From positions 1 to 7,228 of the forward strand of contig JBBDRV010000110.1 of NCBI GenBank assembly GCA_040905285.1: 7,228 nt of DNA, written 5' to 3'. The notes beneath the pieces are model-generated. The model was not told the origin of the DNA. It did no database searches and worked only from the letters and a program-made list of their open reading frames with translations. Shown one piece after another: positions 1-5,733 of the stretch; positions within the stretch are counted from its first letter, which is position 1, and the number at the start of each line of letters is the position of its first letter. The translations under genes and the position numbers were made by a program. This DNA is from JBBDRV01 sp040905285. GTDB taxonomy: Bacteria > Bacteroidota > Rhodothermia > Balneolales > Balneolaceae.

Positions 1-55
1 ACTGCCTTTTAACATGGCGGTGGAAATAGACATGATCGTGGAAATAGACGAATAA
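1..55 (+). CDS. C-terminal tail of an upstream gene, probably RidA (YjgF/UK114) family
   Basis: Frame 2 is open from the window edge to a TAA at 53-55 and reads LPFNMAVEIDMIVEIDE. The other two forward frames hit stops within about 30 bases. The pattern LP-x4-(V/I)EI(D/E)-x-I resembles the last residues of RidA-family proteins; E. coli RidA ends LPKDVKIEIEAIAVRR, as I recall it. RidA proteins hydrolyse reactive enamine/imine intermediates such as 2-aminoacrylate and form trimers. Only 17 codons are visible, so start, length and any signal peptide are unknown, and chance resemblance is possible. The tail contains a 12-base direct repeat (20-31 and 38-49), which gives the repeated VEID. The gene lies 418 bases before the next one, so it probably belongs to a separate transcript. 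Confidence 0.45.
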   Translation, partial: LPFNMAVEIDMIVEIDE

Positions 56-242
56 AGCTTTATTTACGCTTACAAACACTACTTACCTGCAGGCCTGTCT
101 TTGCTGCTGTTTCCGGCCGCATGAGCCTGCTTTAAACAGGTTTATATTCGATATCCGATCAACAAAACGGTTATGGCTCCGGTCGCCTCAGTCCGGATCA
201 GGAGCCGTCTCCGGATGCTCAGCACAGGGTACGGAACAGCGC

Positions 243-263
243 CGGAACAAGGCCCTTGTTCTG
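243..263. repeat. Inverted repeat able to form a 9-bp hairpin
   Basis: Bases 243-251 (CGGAACAAG) pair with 255-263 (CTTGTTCTG) around a three-base loop (GCC), with one G-U pair on the + strand RNA. No run of T follows on either strand, so it does not look like a classical intrinsic terminator. It could be a 3'-end structure of the upstream transcript, a leader RNA element or a protein-binding site. Confidence 0.4.
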
Positions 264-400
264 AAACTGTGCCAAAATCTCATCCTGCTCGCTTTCTGTT
301 CCTAGGTCCGACAGACTGCTTGTTCTCTTCTTTTCAGATCTGCATGAGGGGCCTCCGCAAGGGTTATTCTCCCTAATCAGTAAAAAAATCAAGAACAATT

Positions 401-428
401 TTGCCAAACAGCAGCTTTCGGATATATT
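401..428 (+). promoter_or_regulatory. Candidate sigma70-type promoter for the cassette
   Basis: TTGCCA (401-406) matches the TTGACA -35 consensus at five of six positions. TATATT (423-428) matches TATAAT at five of six, with a 16-base spacer. Transcription would start near 435 and give a leader of about 40 bases before the ATG at 474. If the host is from Bacteroidota, its main sigma factor prefers a different -7 element (TAnnTTTG), which I do not see clearly here, so the call is tentative. Confidence 0.35.
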
Positions 429-473
429 TCCCGACACTGATTCGCTAAAATTAAACTTTTAACTCCCTGTTCC

Positions 474-608
474 ATGTCTACTTTCATCCTTAAAACAGGC
501 TTTGCTCCTGCCGCCTGTGACGATAAAAAATTAAATACAGGTCATTTTCTGTTTTCTGTTATTCTGAGTTCTGTTCTTCTGGTTGCTTTTGCCGGCACTG
601 TCCAGGCA
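474..608 (+). other. Predicted signal peptide of the amidohydrolase
   Basis: Residues 1-45. An unusually long polar lead of about 24 residues contains two cysteines. It is followed by a hydrophobic core (FLFSVILSSVLLVAFAG) and a small-residue site VQA just before Gln46. The mature domain starts at once with SYDLLLKGG, the usual N-terminal strand of this enzyme family, which supports cleavage here. Confidence 0.65.
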
Positions 609-1793
609 CAGTCCTATGATTTACTGCTCAAGGGAGGTCATCTTATAGATCCCAGGAATGAGATTGACGGTACCATGGACGTAGCTGTGAAAGACGGGAA
701 AATTATGCGCGTGGCGGAAAATATTAGCGAAGATGAGGCTGGAAGGGTTGTGGATGCCGCCGGTCTTTATGTTACTCCGGGACTGATCGATATACACGGC
801 CATCATTTTCACGGGACTGAACCCAATTCCTATTTGAGCAACAGTTTTACGGCACTTGCTCCCGACGGCTTTACTTTCCGTGCCGGGGTGACAACGGCTG
901 TGGATGTCGGCGGAGCAGGGTGGACAAATTTTCGCCAGTTCAAGGAGCAGGTGATTGACCGTTCCCGGACAAGGGTGCTGTCATTTATCAATATCGTCGG
1001 ATCGGGCATGAAGGGATCTGTGGTTGAACAGAATCTTAATGATATGGACCCGAAGATGACAGCCCTGGTTGCCGGCCGGTATCCTGAAATAGTGGGTGTC
1101 AAAATCGCACACTACTCCGGCCATGAATGGGAGCCGTACCAGCGGGCTGTAGAGGCAGCCGGAGAGGCGGGTGTTCCCGTGATGGTTGATTTTGGCGGGG
1201 CCAATCCGCCGTTACCGCTTGAGGAACTGTTTTTTGATATTCTGAGGCCCGGGGATATTTATACTCATGCATATGGCGGTGGTGTAACATCCCATGGCGG
1301 CCGTCAGTCCGTCATAGATGAGGATGGTAATCTGCGGCCGAACATGCTCGAAGCACAGGAAAGAGGCATTATATTTGATATAGGTCATGGCGGCGGCAGC
1401 TTTTTTTATGAAGTTGCAGTCCCCGCTTTTGAACAGGGGCTTCGCCCGAATACAATCAGTACGGATCTGCATACCGGCAGCATGAATGGGGGAATGAAGA
1501 ATATGCTTAATGTTGTGTCCAATATGATGATGTTGGGCATGTCCCTGCAGGAAGTAATCGAGGCGTCCACCTGGACACCCGCCACGGTAATACAGCGGGA
1601 GGATCTGGGGCATCTGAGTGAAGGGGCTGTGGCGGATATTGCTGTATTCAGTCTGCTTGAAGGAGAATTTGGTTTTCTGGATTCCAGAAGAAATCTTCTG
1701 TATGGAGACGAAAAACTCGAAACGGAGCTGACAATACGGGAAGGAAGCGTTGTTTACGACCTAAACGGCCTCGCATCCGACATATTTGAATAG
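474..1793 (+). CDS. Exported amidohydrolase/deacetylase-family metallohydrolase
   Basis: A 439-residue member of the amidohydrolase superfamily in the dihydroorotase-like/deacetylase branch, predicted to hydrolyse a C-N, ester or lactone bond with a metal centre. A hydrophobic stretch at about residues 25-42 followed by VQA suggests Sec export with cleavage after residue 45. The lead before it is unusually long, but no other ATG, GTG or TTG lies in frame between the upstream stop and the hydrophobic core, so 474 is the best start. Candidate metal and catalytic residues in order are H108 and H110 (DIHGH), K210 (VGVKIAH, the probable carboxylated lysine), H265 (YTHAYGG), H305 (DIGHGGGSF) and D331 (STDLHTG). 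At the strand-5 position, where many relatives have His (VMVHIG), this protein has D239 (VMVDFGG); I recall a subfamily that shares this. C-terminal 'TPA...G.L..GAVADI' closes the small beta domain. No strong Shine-Dalgarno precedes the start. The substrate is unknown; it is probably the first cassette gene. Confidence 0.85.
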   Translation: MSTFILKTGFAPAACDDKKLNTGHFLFSVILSSVLLVAFAGTVQAQSYDLLLKGGHLIDPRNEIDGTMDVAVKDGKIMRVAENISEDEAGRVVDAAGLYVTPGLIDIHGHHFHGTEPNSYLSNSFTALAPDGFTFRAGVTTAVDVGGAGWTNFRQFKEQVIDRSRTRVLSFINIVGSGMKGSVVEQNLNDMDPKMTALVAGRYPEIVGVKIAHYSGHEWEPYQRAVEAAGEAGVPVMVDFGGANPPLPLEELFFDILRPGDIYTHAYGGGVTSHGGRQSVIDEDGNLRPNMLEAQERGIIFDIGHGGGSFFYEVAVPAFEQGLRPNTISTDLHTGSMNGGMKNMLNVVSNMMMLGMSLQEVIEASTWTPATVIQREDLGHLSEGAVADIAVFSLLEGEFGFLDSRRNLLYGDEKLETELTIREGSVVYDLNGLASDIFE

Positions 1794-1813
1794 GCCGGAG
1801 GGGGGCGAACGGC

Positions 1814-1827
1814 GTTATCGGAATAAC
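1814..1827. repeat. Small inverted repeat after the amidohydrolase gene
   Basis: GTTAT (1814-1818) and ATAAC (1823-1827) flank a four-base loop (CGGA). An alternative pairing of GCGTT (1812-1816) with AACGC (1832-1836) is also possible. No T-run follows, so it is not a standard terminator. The 96-base gap to the next gene also has a palindrome GAATTTAAATTC (1862-1873) just before that gene. It may be an RNA-processing or attenuation structure, or chance. Confidence 0.25.
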
Positions 1828-1889
1828 AGACAACGCTAAACTCCAAGGGCTCAGGCCGTCTGAATTTAAATTCTATATCATTCGCGGAC

Positions 1890-1955
1890 ATGAAAACCAG
1901 GACAGCACTATTCGCAGTTTTATGTTTTTTTGTATTGATCCCGTCTTTGCGGGGA
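1890..1955 (+). other. Predicted signal peptide of the RraA-family protein
   Basis: Residues 1-22: a basic N-terminus (K2, R4), a core of about 15 hydrophobic residues, then SLRG before Gln23. A G-Q junction is a common cleavage site style in Bacteroidota-like genomes. Cleavage slightly later (TLA before Glu27) is also possible. Lack of a lipobox cysteine at the junction argues against a lipoprotein. Confidence 0.65.
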
Positions 1956-2840
1956 CAGACCCTTGCTGAAGACAATATCGTTGCCTCGGAGGAAGAGATT
2001 AATTTCTATACATCGGAATGGGACGGTGAACGGCTGCCTGACGGCCGTCCGAAGGTGTCCGATGAACTGCTGGAACGGCTCAAACAGATAAAGGTGGAAG
2101 ATGTCTGGCAGTTCCTGAATGAAATGGGCTACAGGAATCAGTTTGAGAGCGGCTGGGAAATGATTCATGAAGATCAGGCGATGACAGGCCGCGCCTTTAC
2201 GACAGTTTATATGCCTGAACGACCGGATGTCAAAGAAAAACTGGTCAGTCGGGGTGAACAGGCAGGACACATCGGAGCCATGAATTCGTGGCCGATCGAC
2301 ATGCTGCAGCAGGGGGATATCTATCTTGCCGATTCTTTCGGAAAAATTGCCCGGGGTACTCTGATCGGTGATAAACTCGGTAATTCGATCTATGCAAACT
2401 CCGGAAACGGAGTCATTTTTGACGGTTCCCTTAGGGATGTTGAAACGCTGGCCGAACTGGAAGGTTTCAATGCTGTTGCCCGGGGCTGGCATCCGACATT
2501 TCTGGAAGAGGTGATGCTGATGGGTATCAATGTACCGGTACGTATCGGAAAGGTGACGGTGATGCCGGGTGATGTTATCCTGGCCAAAAAAATGGGTGTT
2601 GTCTTCATTCCGCCGCATCTGGTTGAAGAGGTTGTGATTACAGCTGAAATAGTACAGCTTCGGGATGAATTTGCCCACGAACGGGTGCGGCAGCAGGTAT
2701 ATACTCCGGGCCAGGTGGATGCGAGGTGGACAGGTGAGATGGAGGATGATTTTCTGTCCTGGCTTGAAGAGGGACGGATGGAAAGACTGCCCGTGCCGCT
2801 CGATCGGATGCAGGAATTTCTCCAGCAGCGCACCTGGTAA
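1890..2840 (+). CDS. Exported RraA-family protein, probable aldolase/decarboxylase type
   Basis: A 316-residue protein with the RraA/HMG-CHA aldolase fold (once annotated as dimethylmenaquinone methyltransferase). The core covers roughly residues 130-245. D161-x20-R182-D183 is present within GDKLGN...DGSLRD. In class II 4-hydroxy-4-methyl-2-oxoglutarate/4-carboxy-4-hydroxy-2-oxoadipate aldolases this motif binds the divalent metal and pyruvyl group. The beta strand and glycine pattern GNGVIFDG, then GFNAVARGWHPTF, agrees with the family. The motif argues for a catalytic aldolase or oxaloacetate-decarboxylase-like role, not an RNase E regulator. Residues 1-22 look like a Sec signal peptide (MKTRT, then ALFAVLCFFVLIPSL, then RG/Q), so the protein should act in the periplasm. 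It is longer than the usual 160-240 residues, with extensions at both ends and a charged C-terminal tail (about 250-316). It starts 96 bases after the amidohydrolase, and no strong ribosome binding site is seen. Confidence 0.85.
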   Translation: MKTRTALFAVLCFFVLIPSLRGQTLAEDNIVASEEEINFYTSEWDGERLPDGRPKVSDELLERLKQIKVEDVWQFLNEMGYRNQFESGWEMIHEDQAMTGRAFTTVYMPERPDVKEKLVSRGEQAGHIGAMNSWPIDMLQQGDIYLADSFGKIARGTLIGDKLGNSIYANSGNGVIFDGSLRDVETLAELEGFNAVARGWHPTFLEEVMLMGINVPVRIGKVTVMPGDVILAKKMGVVFIPPHLVEEVVITAEIVQLRDEFAHERVRQQVYTPGQVDARWTGEMEDDFLSWLEEGRMERLPVPLDRMQEFLQQRTW

Positions 2841-2854
2841 GTGCCGGGATTGAT

Positions 2855-2943
2855 CCGGTACCCGTTTTGATAAACCGGCAGATTTTAATATCTCTTATTG
2901 AACGTGTACCGGTCATAAAACAAACCGGCATTCTCTCAACCGG
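2855..2943. repeat. Cluster of ACCGG/CCGG elements in the gap before the transporter gene
   Basis: The 151-base gap holds CCGGTAC (2855-2861) and its inverted copy GTACCGG (2906-2912), a nine-base direct repeat AAACCGGCA (2872-2880 and 2922-2930, exactly 50 bases apart), and a further AACCGG at 2938-2943. Such clustering could mark an operator for a regulator of the transporter and downstream genes. CCGG is common in this window, so part of it may be background. Confidence 0.3.
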
Positions 2944-2980
2944 CCGGATTATAACGGCTTTAAAAAAGATATTTAAAAAA

Positions 2981-2984
2981 AGGA
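2981..2984 (+). promoter_or_regulatory. Ribosome binding site setting the GTG start of the transporter
   Basis: AGGA sits seven bases before the GTG at 2992, at the end of an A-rich stretch (2975-2981). It is the clearest Shine-Dalgarno-like site in the window and supports translation from GTG, since no in-frame ATG with a similar site lies nearby upstream. Confidence 0.55.
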
Positions 2985-2991
2985 CAGCAAC

Positions 2992-4125
2992 GTGGAAAAA
3001 GGTTCTATTTACAGAGTTCTTCTTGGTCTTGCAGGCTTGTCTCTTTTCACAGTCATTCTCATGGTGTTAACCGGTTATAACTCCCATGCCGGTCTGCCTG
3101 TCATCGGGTTCTTTTCGTTTCTGGCACTGGGAATCCGGGGAATGTCTGTGGCAAAAACGTTTTCCTTTACGATCTGGGTATTTGCAGCCGTCTCTGTGGC
3201 TATGTTTTACCCGTCGGTGATTACGGATGTCAGAGGTTACAACACGGAAGGGCTTATTGTTCCCCTGATCCAGATTATCATGTTTGGAATGGGTACAGCC
3301 CTGAGCGTGGGGGATTTCCTGGGCGTCGTGAAAATGCCCAAAGGGGTTTTTATCGGCCTTGTCTGTCAGTTCACCATCATGCCGATTGTCGGTGTCAGCC
3401 TTGCGGTCTCCCTGGGCTTTCCGCCGGAAATAGCTGCAGGCATCGTGTTGATCGGATCATCCCCCAGTGGAGTAGCATCCAATGTAATGGCCTTTCTGGC
3501 AAAGGGGAACCTGGCTCTTTCCGTTACACTGACAGCTGTGGCAACTTTACTGGCCCCACTTGTGACTCCTTTTCTGATGCAGACGTTCGCCGGTCAGTTC
3601 GTGCCTATCGATTTTTACAGCATGATGATCAGCATTGTGAATATGGTCATCATTCCAATTATTGCCGGTCTTATAGTCAACCGGTTGCTGAGGGGGAGAT
3701 CCAGATGGCTGCATGACATCATGCCGGTCATCTCCATGGCTGGCATCGTGGTCATTATTGCGGTGATCACTGCCGCAGGACGGGACAATCTGCTGTCCAT
3801 AGGTGCACTTCTTATTTTTGCGGCAATCATACATAATGCCGCCGGTTATTTCTTCGGTTACTGGGGATGCCGGCTGTTTGGAATGGATCAGAGGGACAGC
3901 AGGACCATTGCATTTGAAGTAGGTATGCAGAATGGCGGCCTGGCTTCTGGAATCGCCGTTGAAATGGGACGAGCCTCTACGATGGGCCTTGCCCCTGCGG
4001 TTTTCGGTCCCTGGATGAATATTTCCGGTTCATTTCTTGCTAACTGGTGGCGGGACAGGTCTGCAGGAGAAGAGGCGGAAGAAGAAGAAAAGGTCGGTCA
4101 GGTCGGATTACCGGCCGATCCATGA
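2992..4125 (+). CDS. Bile acid:sodium symporter (BASS/SBF) family transporter
   Basis: A 377-residue inner-membrane protein of the SBF family, whose members import organic anions such as bile acids, pantoate, pyruvate or other keto acids with sodium. Diagnostic motifs are IMFGMGTALSVGDF (about 96-109), GSSPSGVASNVMAFLAKGN (155-173, the sodium-site crossover region), the TAVATLLAPLVTP helix (181-193) and FEVGMQNGGLASG (308-320), with E309 and N314 as likely sodium/substrate contacts. I count about twelve hydrophobic segments. The core seems to begin at the third (about residue 56), so residues 1-51 add an extra helical pair compared with typical members of about 300-330 residues. The C-terminus is an acidic cytoplasmic-type tail (EEAEEEEK, 360-367). 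Translation starts at GTG with AGGA seven bases before it. Set among exported catabolic enzymes, it probably imports their acidic product; the substrate is not evident. Confidence 0.88.
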   Translation: MEKGSIYRVLLGLAGLSLFTVILMVLTGYNSHAGLPVIGFFSFLALGIRGMSVAKTFSFTIWVFAAVSVAMFYPSVITDVRGYNTEGLIVPLIQIIMFGMGTALSVGDFLGVVKMPKGVFIGLVCQFTIMPIVGVSLAVSLGFPPEIAAGIVLIGSSPSGVASNVMAFLAKGNLALSVTLTAVATLLAPLVTPFLMQTFAGQFVPIDFYSMMISIVNMVIIPIIAGLIVNRLLRGRSRWLHDIMPVISMAGIVVIIAVITAAGRDNLLSIGALLIFAAIIHNAAGYFFGYWGCRLFGMDQRDSRTIAFEVGMQNGGLASGIAVEMGRASTMGLAPAVFGPWMNISGSFLANWWRDRSAGEEAEEEEKVGQVGLPADP

Positions 4126-4180
4126 TCTGCGGGCTGATAATTCCGGCCGATTGAACAGAGTTTAATGCGCACACCTGGCT

Positions 4181-4208
4181 TTCCAGCGGGCTGACAGCTT
4201 TCAGCGGG
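4181..4208. repeat. Direct repeat TTYCAGCGGG, 18 bases apart, around a small hairpin
   Basis: TTCCAGCGGG (4181-4190) and TTTCAGCGGG (4199-4208) differ at one position. Between and within them, GCTGA (4190-4194) can pair with TCAGC (4201-4205) around six bases. It lies in the 166-base gap between transporter and oxidoreductase. Two copies less than two helical turns apart are consistent with a regulator-binding site. No T-run follows, so a terminator is unlikely. Confidence 0.3.
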
Positions 4209-4255
4209 TTAAAAGTGGATGTGGTTGTAGCTGAAAAAGATTAGATGGATTTGAC

Positions 4256-4284
4256 AATACAGCATAATACAGCAACAAATACAG
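4256..4284 (+). repeat. Three AATACAG direct repeats just before the Gfo/Idh start
   Basis: AATACAG occurs at 4256-4262, 4266-4272 and 4278-4284, with starts 10 and 12 bases apart. The first two copies extend to AATACAGCA. The last copy ends seven bases before the ATG at 4292. The spacing of about one helical turn suits a protein-binding array. Alternatively, it is simply an A-rich unstructured leader that helps initiation where Shine-Dalgarno sites are weak. A TTGACA at 4251-4256 abuts the array, but no good -10 lies at the right distance. Confidence 0.45.
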
Positions 4285-4291
4285 GTCCTCC

Positions 4292-5698
4292 ATGAGTCAG
4301 TCGGAAAACAGGGATTTCAGCAGAAAATCTTTTTTAAAGAAAATCGGAACAGCTTCCGCAGCAGTAATCAGCGGACCCTTTATACTGGGAAAAAGTAAAA
4401 GTAAACCTTCTGTTCACCAGCTCGGGCCTGAAGCCGGCCGGCCGGAAAAAATGTCCCCGAACGACCATGTAAACCTCGGCCTGATCGGGGCCGGGGGAAT
4501 GGGTCAGGGCAATGTGGCAACGGCGCTCCGGTACAGCGGCTTTAAAATAACAGCTGCCTGCGATCTTTACGACAGCCGCCTGATCCGCTGCCGTGAAAGA
4601 TTCGGAGAAGATATTTTTATAACCCGGGACTACGGCGAGCTGCTTGACAGGGACGATATTGATGCCGTGATTGTGGCAACGTCAGACCACTGGCATGATC
4701 GGATTGCCATAGATGCCCTGGAGAAGGGGAAAGCCGTATACCTTGAGAAACCGGTGACTCAGCATGTGGAGGAAGCCCATAATGTACTAGACGCTGAACG
4801 CAGAGCCGGTGTGCCCCTGATGGTGGGAAGCCAGCGTACAAGCAATATCGTGTTTGAAAAAGCAAAAGAGCTGTACAGGTCCGGTGAAATCGGTGAACTG
4901 AATTTTGTGGAGGGTTACTGGGACAGATTTTCTGCGATGGGTGCCTGGCAGTATTCCATTCCGCCCGGCGTTACAACGGATCAGGTTGACTGGATCAGAT
5001 TCAGGAAAGATCTTCCCGTGATTCCGTTTGATCCCAAACATTTTTTCCGCTGGAGAAATTATCATGATTACGGCACCGGCGTGTCCGGAGATCTGTTTGT
5101 CCATCTTTTTTCAGGGATGCATATGATTCTGGATTCAACAGGCCCGAATCAAATCTACGCTACCGGCGGACTCCGGTACTGGGATGACGGCAGGGATGCC
5201 TCAGATATCATGCTGGGCCTTTTTGATTATCCTGAAACCGACAGCCATCCTCCATTCAATCTCTCTTTGCGGGTTAACTTTGCCGACGGCTCGGGTGGGG
5301 GCTCCCGGATCAGGTTTGTAGGTTCAGAAGGGGAAATGCAGTTGAGCTGGAGTAATTTAATTGTAAAAAAGAGCCGTCTGCCGGACAGGCCGGGGATAAG
5401 GACCGGGGATTTCGGTGAACAGACAAGGAAAGAATATGAAGAATACTACACGGCCAGGTATCCGGAAACCAGGGCAAGAGTGATTGAGCCGGCTGAATCG
5501 GAGTACCGGGCTCCCGACGGCTATAATGACAGATATGATCACCTGGTCAACTTTTATAAAGCGGTACGAAACGGACAACCTGTTCTGCAGGACGGCTCAT
5601 TCGCCTTACGTGCAGCAGGACCGGCCCTTCTGGCCAACGTCAGCCAGCGGGAAAAAAGAGTCATCCATTGGGATCCGGCTGAAATGAACGTTGTCTGA
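4292..5698 (+). CDS. Gfo/Idh/MocA-family NAD(P)-dependent oxidoreductase with Tat-like N-terminus
   Basis: A 468-residue oxidoreductase. The N-terminal Rossmann fold shows GAGGMG (66-71) for dinucleotide binding, D91 (ACDLY) at the end of strand 2, VATSDHWH (128-135) and EKP (152-154) with the usual catalytic lysine K153. The C-terminal alpha/beta domain holds D267 and H271 (GDLFVHLFSGMH), placed like the family's catalytic His region, and ends with the typical DHLVNFYKAVRNGQP segment. Relatives oxidise or reduce sugars, inositols and keto-glycosides. Residues 10-33 (SRKSFLKKIG, then a weakly hydrophobic stretch to FILG) resemble the Tat signal common in exported Gfo/Idh proteins, but with Arg-Lys in place of the twin Arg and no clear cleavage site. 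It may be Tat-exported or stay anchored. ATG 4292 follows AATACAG repeats and only a poor ribosome binding site. The GMC gene starts 35 bases downstream, so the two are probably co-transcribed. The substrate is unknown. Confidence 0.88.
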   Translation: MSQSENRDFSRKSFLKKIGTASAAVISGPFILGKSKSKPSVHQLGPEAGRPEKMSPNDHVNLGLIGAGGMGQGNVATALRYSGFKITAACDLYDSRLIRCRERFGEDIFITRDYGELLDRDDIDAVIVATSDHWHDRIAIDALEKGKAVYLEKPVTQHVEEAHNVLDAERRAGVPLMVGSQRTSNIVFEKAKELYRSGEIGELNFVEGYWDRFSAMGAWQYSIPPGVTTDQVDWIRFRKDLPVIPFDPKHFFRWRNYHDYGTGVSGDLFVHLFSGMHMILDSTGPNQIYATGGLRYWDDGRDASDIMLGLFDYPETDSHPPFNLSLRVNFADGSGGGSRIRFVGSEGEMQLSWSNLIVKKSRLPDRPGIRTGDFGEQTRKEYEEYYTARYPETRARVIEPAESEYRAPDGYNDRYDHLVNFYKAVRNGQPVLQDGSFALRAAGPALLANVSQREKRVIHWDPAEMNVV

Positions 5699-5733
5699 CA
5701 TGGACGGACCCGGGAATTGATAAAAACAGGCCA

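Larger units (their letters stand above)
56..473. other. Non-coding leader region of about 420 bases
   Basis: I find no convincing gene here. The open frames on both strands (about 67-72 codons) have low-complexity, proline/serine/arginine-rich translations, no recognisable motif and no good ribosome binding site. What can be seen is a hairpin at 243-263, short direct repeats of TCCGGAT (192-198 and 210-216) and CGGAACA (232-238 and 243-249), and a promoter-like element at 401-428. The region separates the RidA-like tail from the exported-enzyme cassette. It most likely holds the upstream gene's 3' end and the cassette's control region. Confidence 0.6.

Noticed and set aside
51..64. Fourteen-base palindrome AATAAAGCTTTATT over the stop of the upstream gene
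   Set aside because: It is AT-rich with no loop and no adjacent GC stem, so it is unlikely to terminate transcription. It is probably chance.
173..376. 67-codon open frame in the leader region
   Set aside because: Composition is arginine/serine/proline-rich, with no motif and no ribosome binding site. It overlaps an equally poor frame on the other strand.
219..437. 72-codon minus-strand open frame in the leader region
   Set aside because: No recognisable domain and no convincing start signal. It is the only minus-strand candidate outside the genes, and its C-terminal half reads as non-coding.
1862..1873. Palindrome GAATTTAAATTC before the RraA-family gene
   Set aside because: It is a short AT-rich palindrome with a single copy and no partner element. 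Not strong enough to call an operator.
1920..2678. 252-codon minus-strand open frame opposite the RraA-family gene
   Set aside because: It is rich in His, Arg, Phe and Ile in the way antisense frames are, with no family motif. The + strand gene here is well supported.
2867..3070. Small open frame starting at TTG before the transporter
   Set aside because: It runs out of frame into the transporter start, which has a better ribosome binding site and a clear family match.
4251..4256. Perfect TTGACA as a -35 box before the Gfo/Idh gene
   Set aside because: At 16-18 bases downstream the best -10 match is poor, and CATAAT at 4263-4268 is too close. A start from here would also leave almost no leader.
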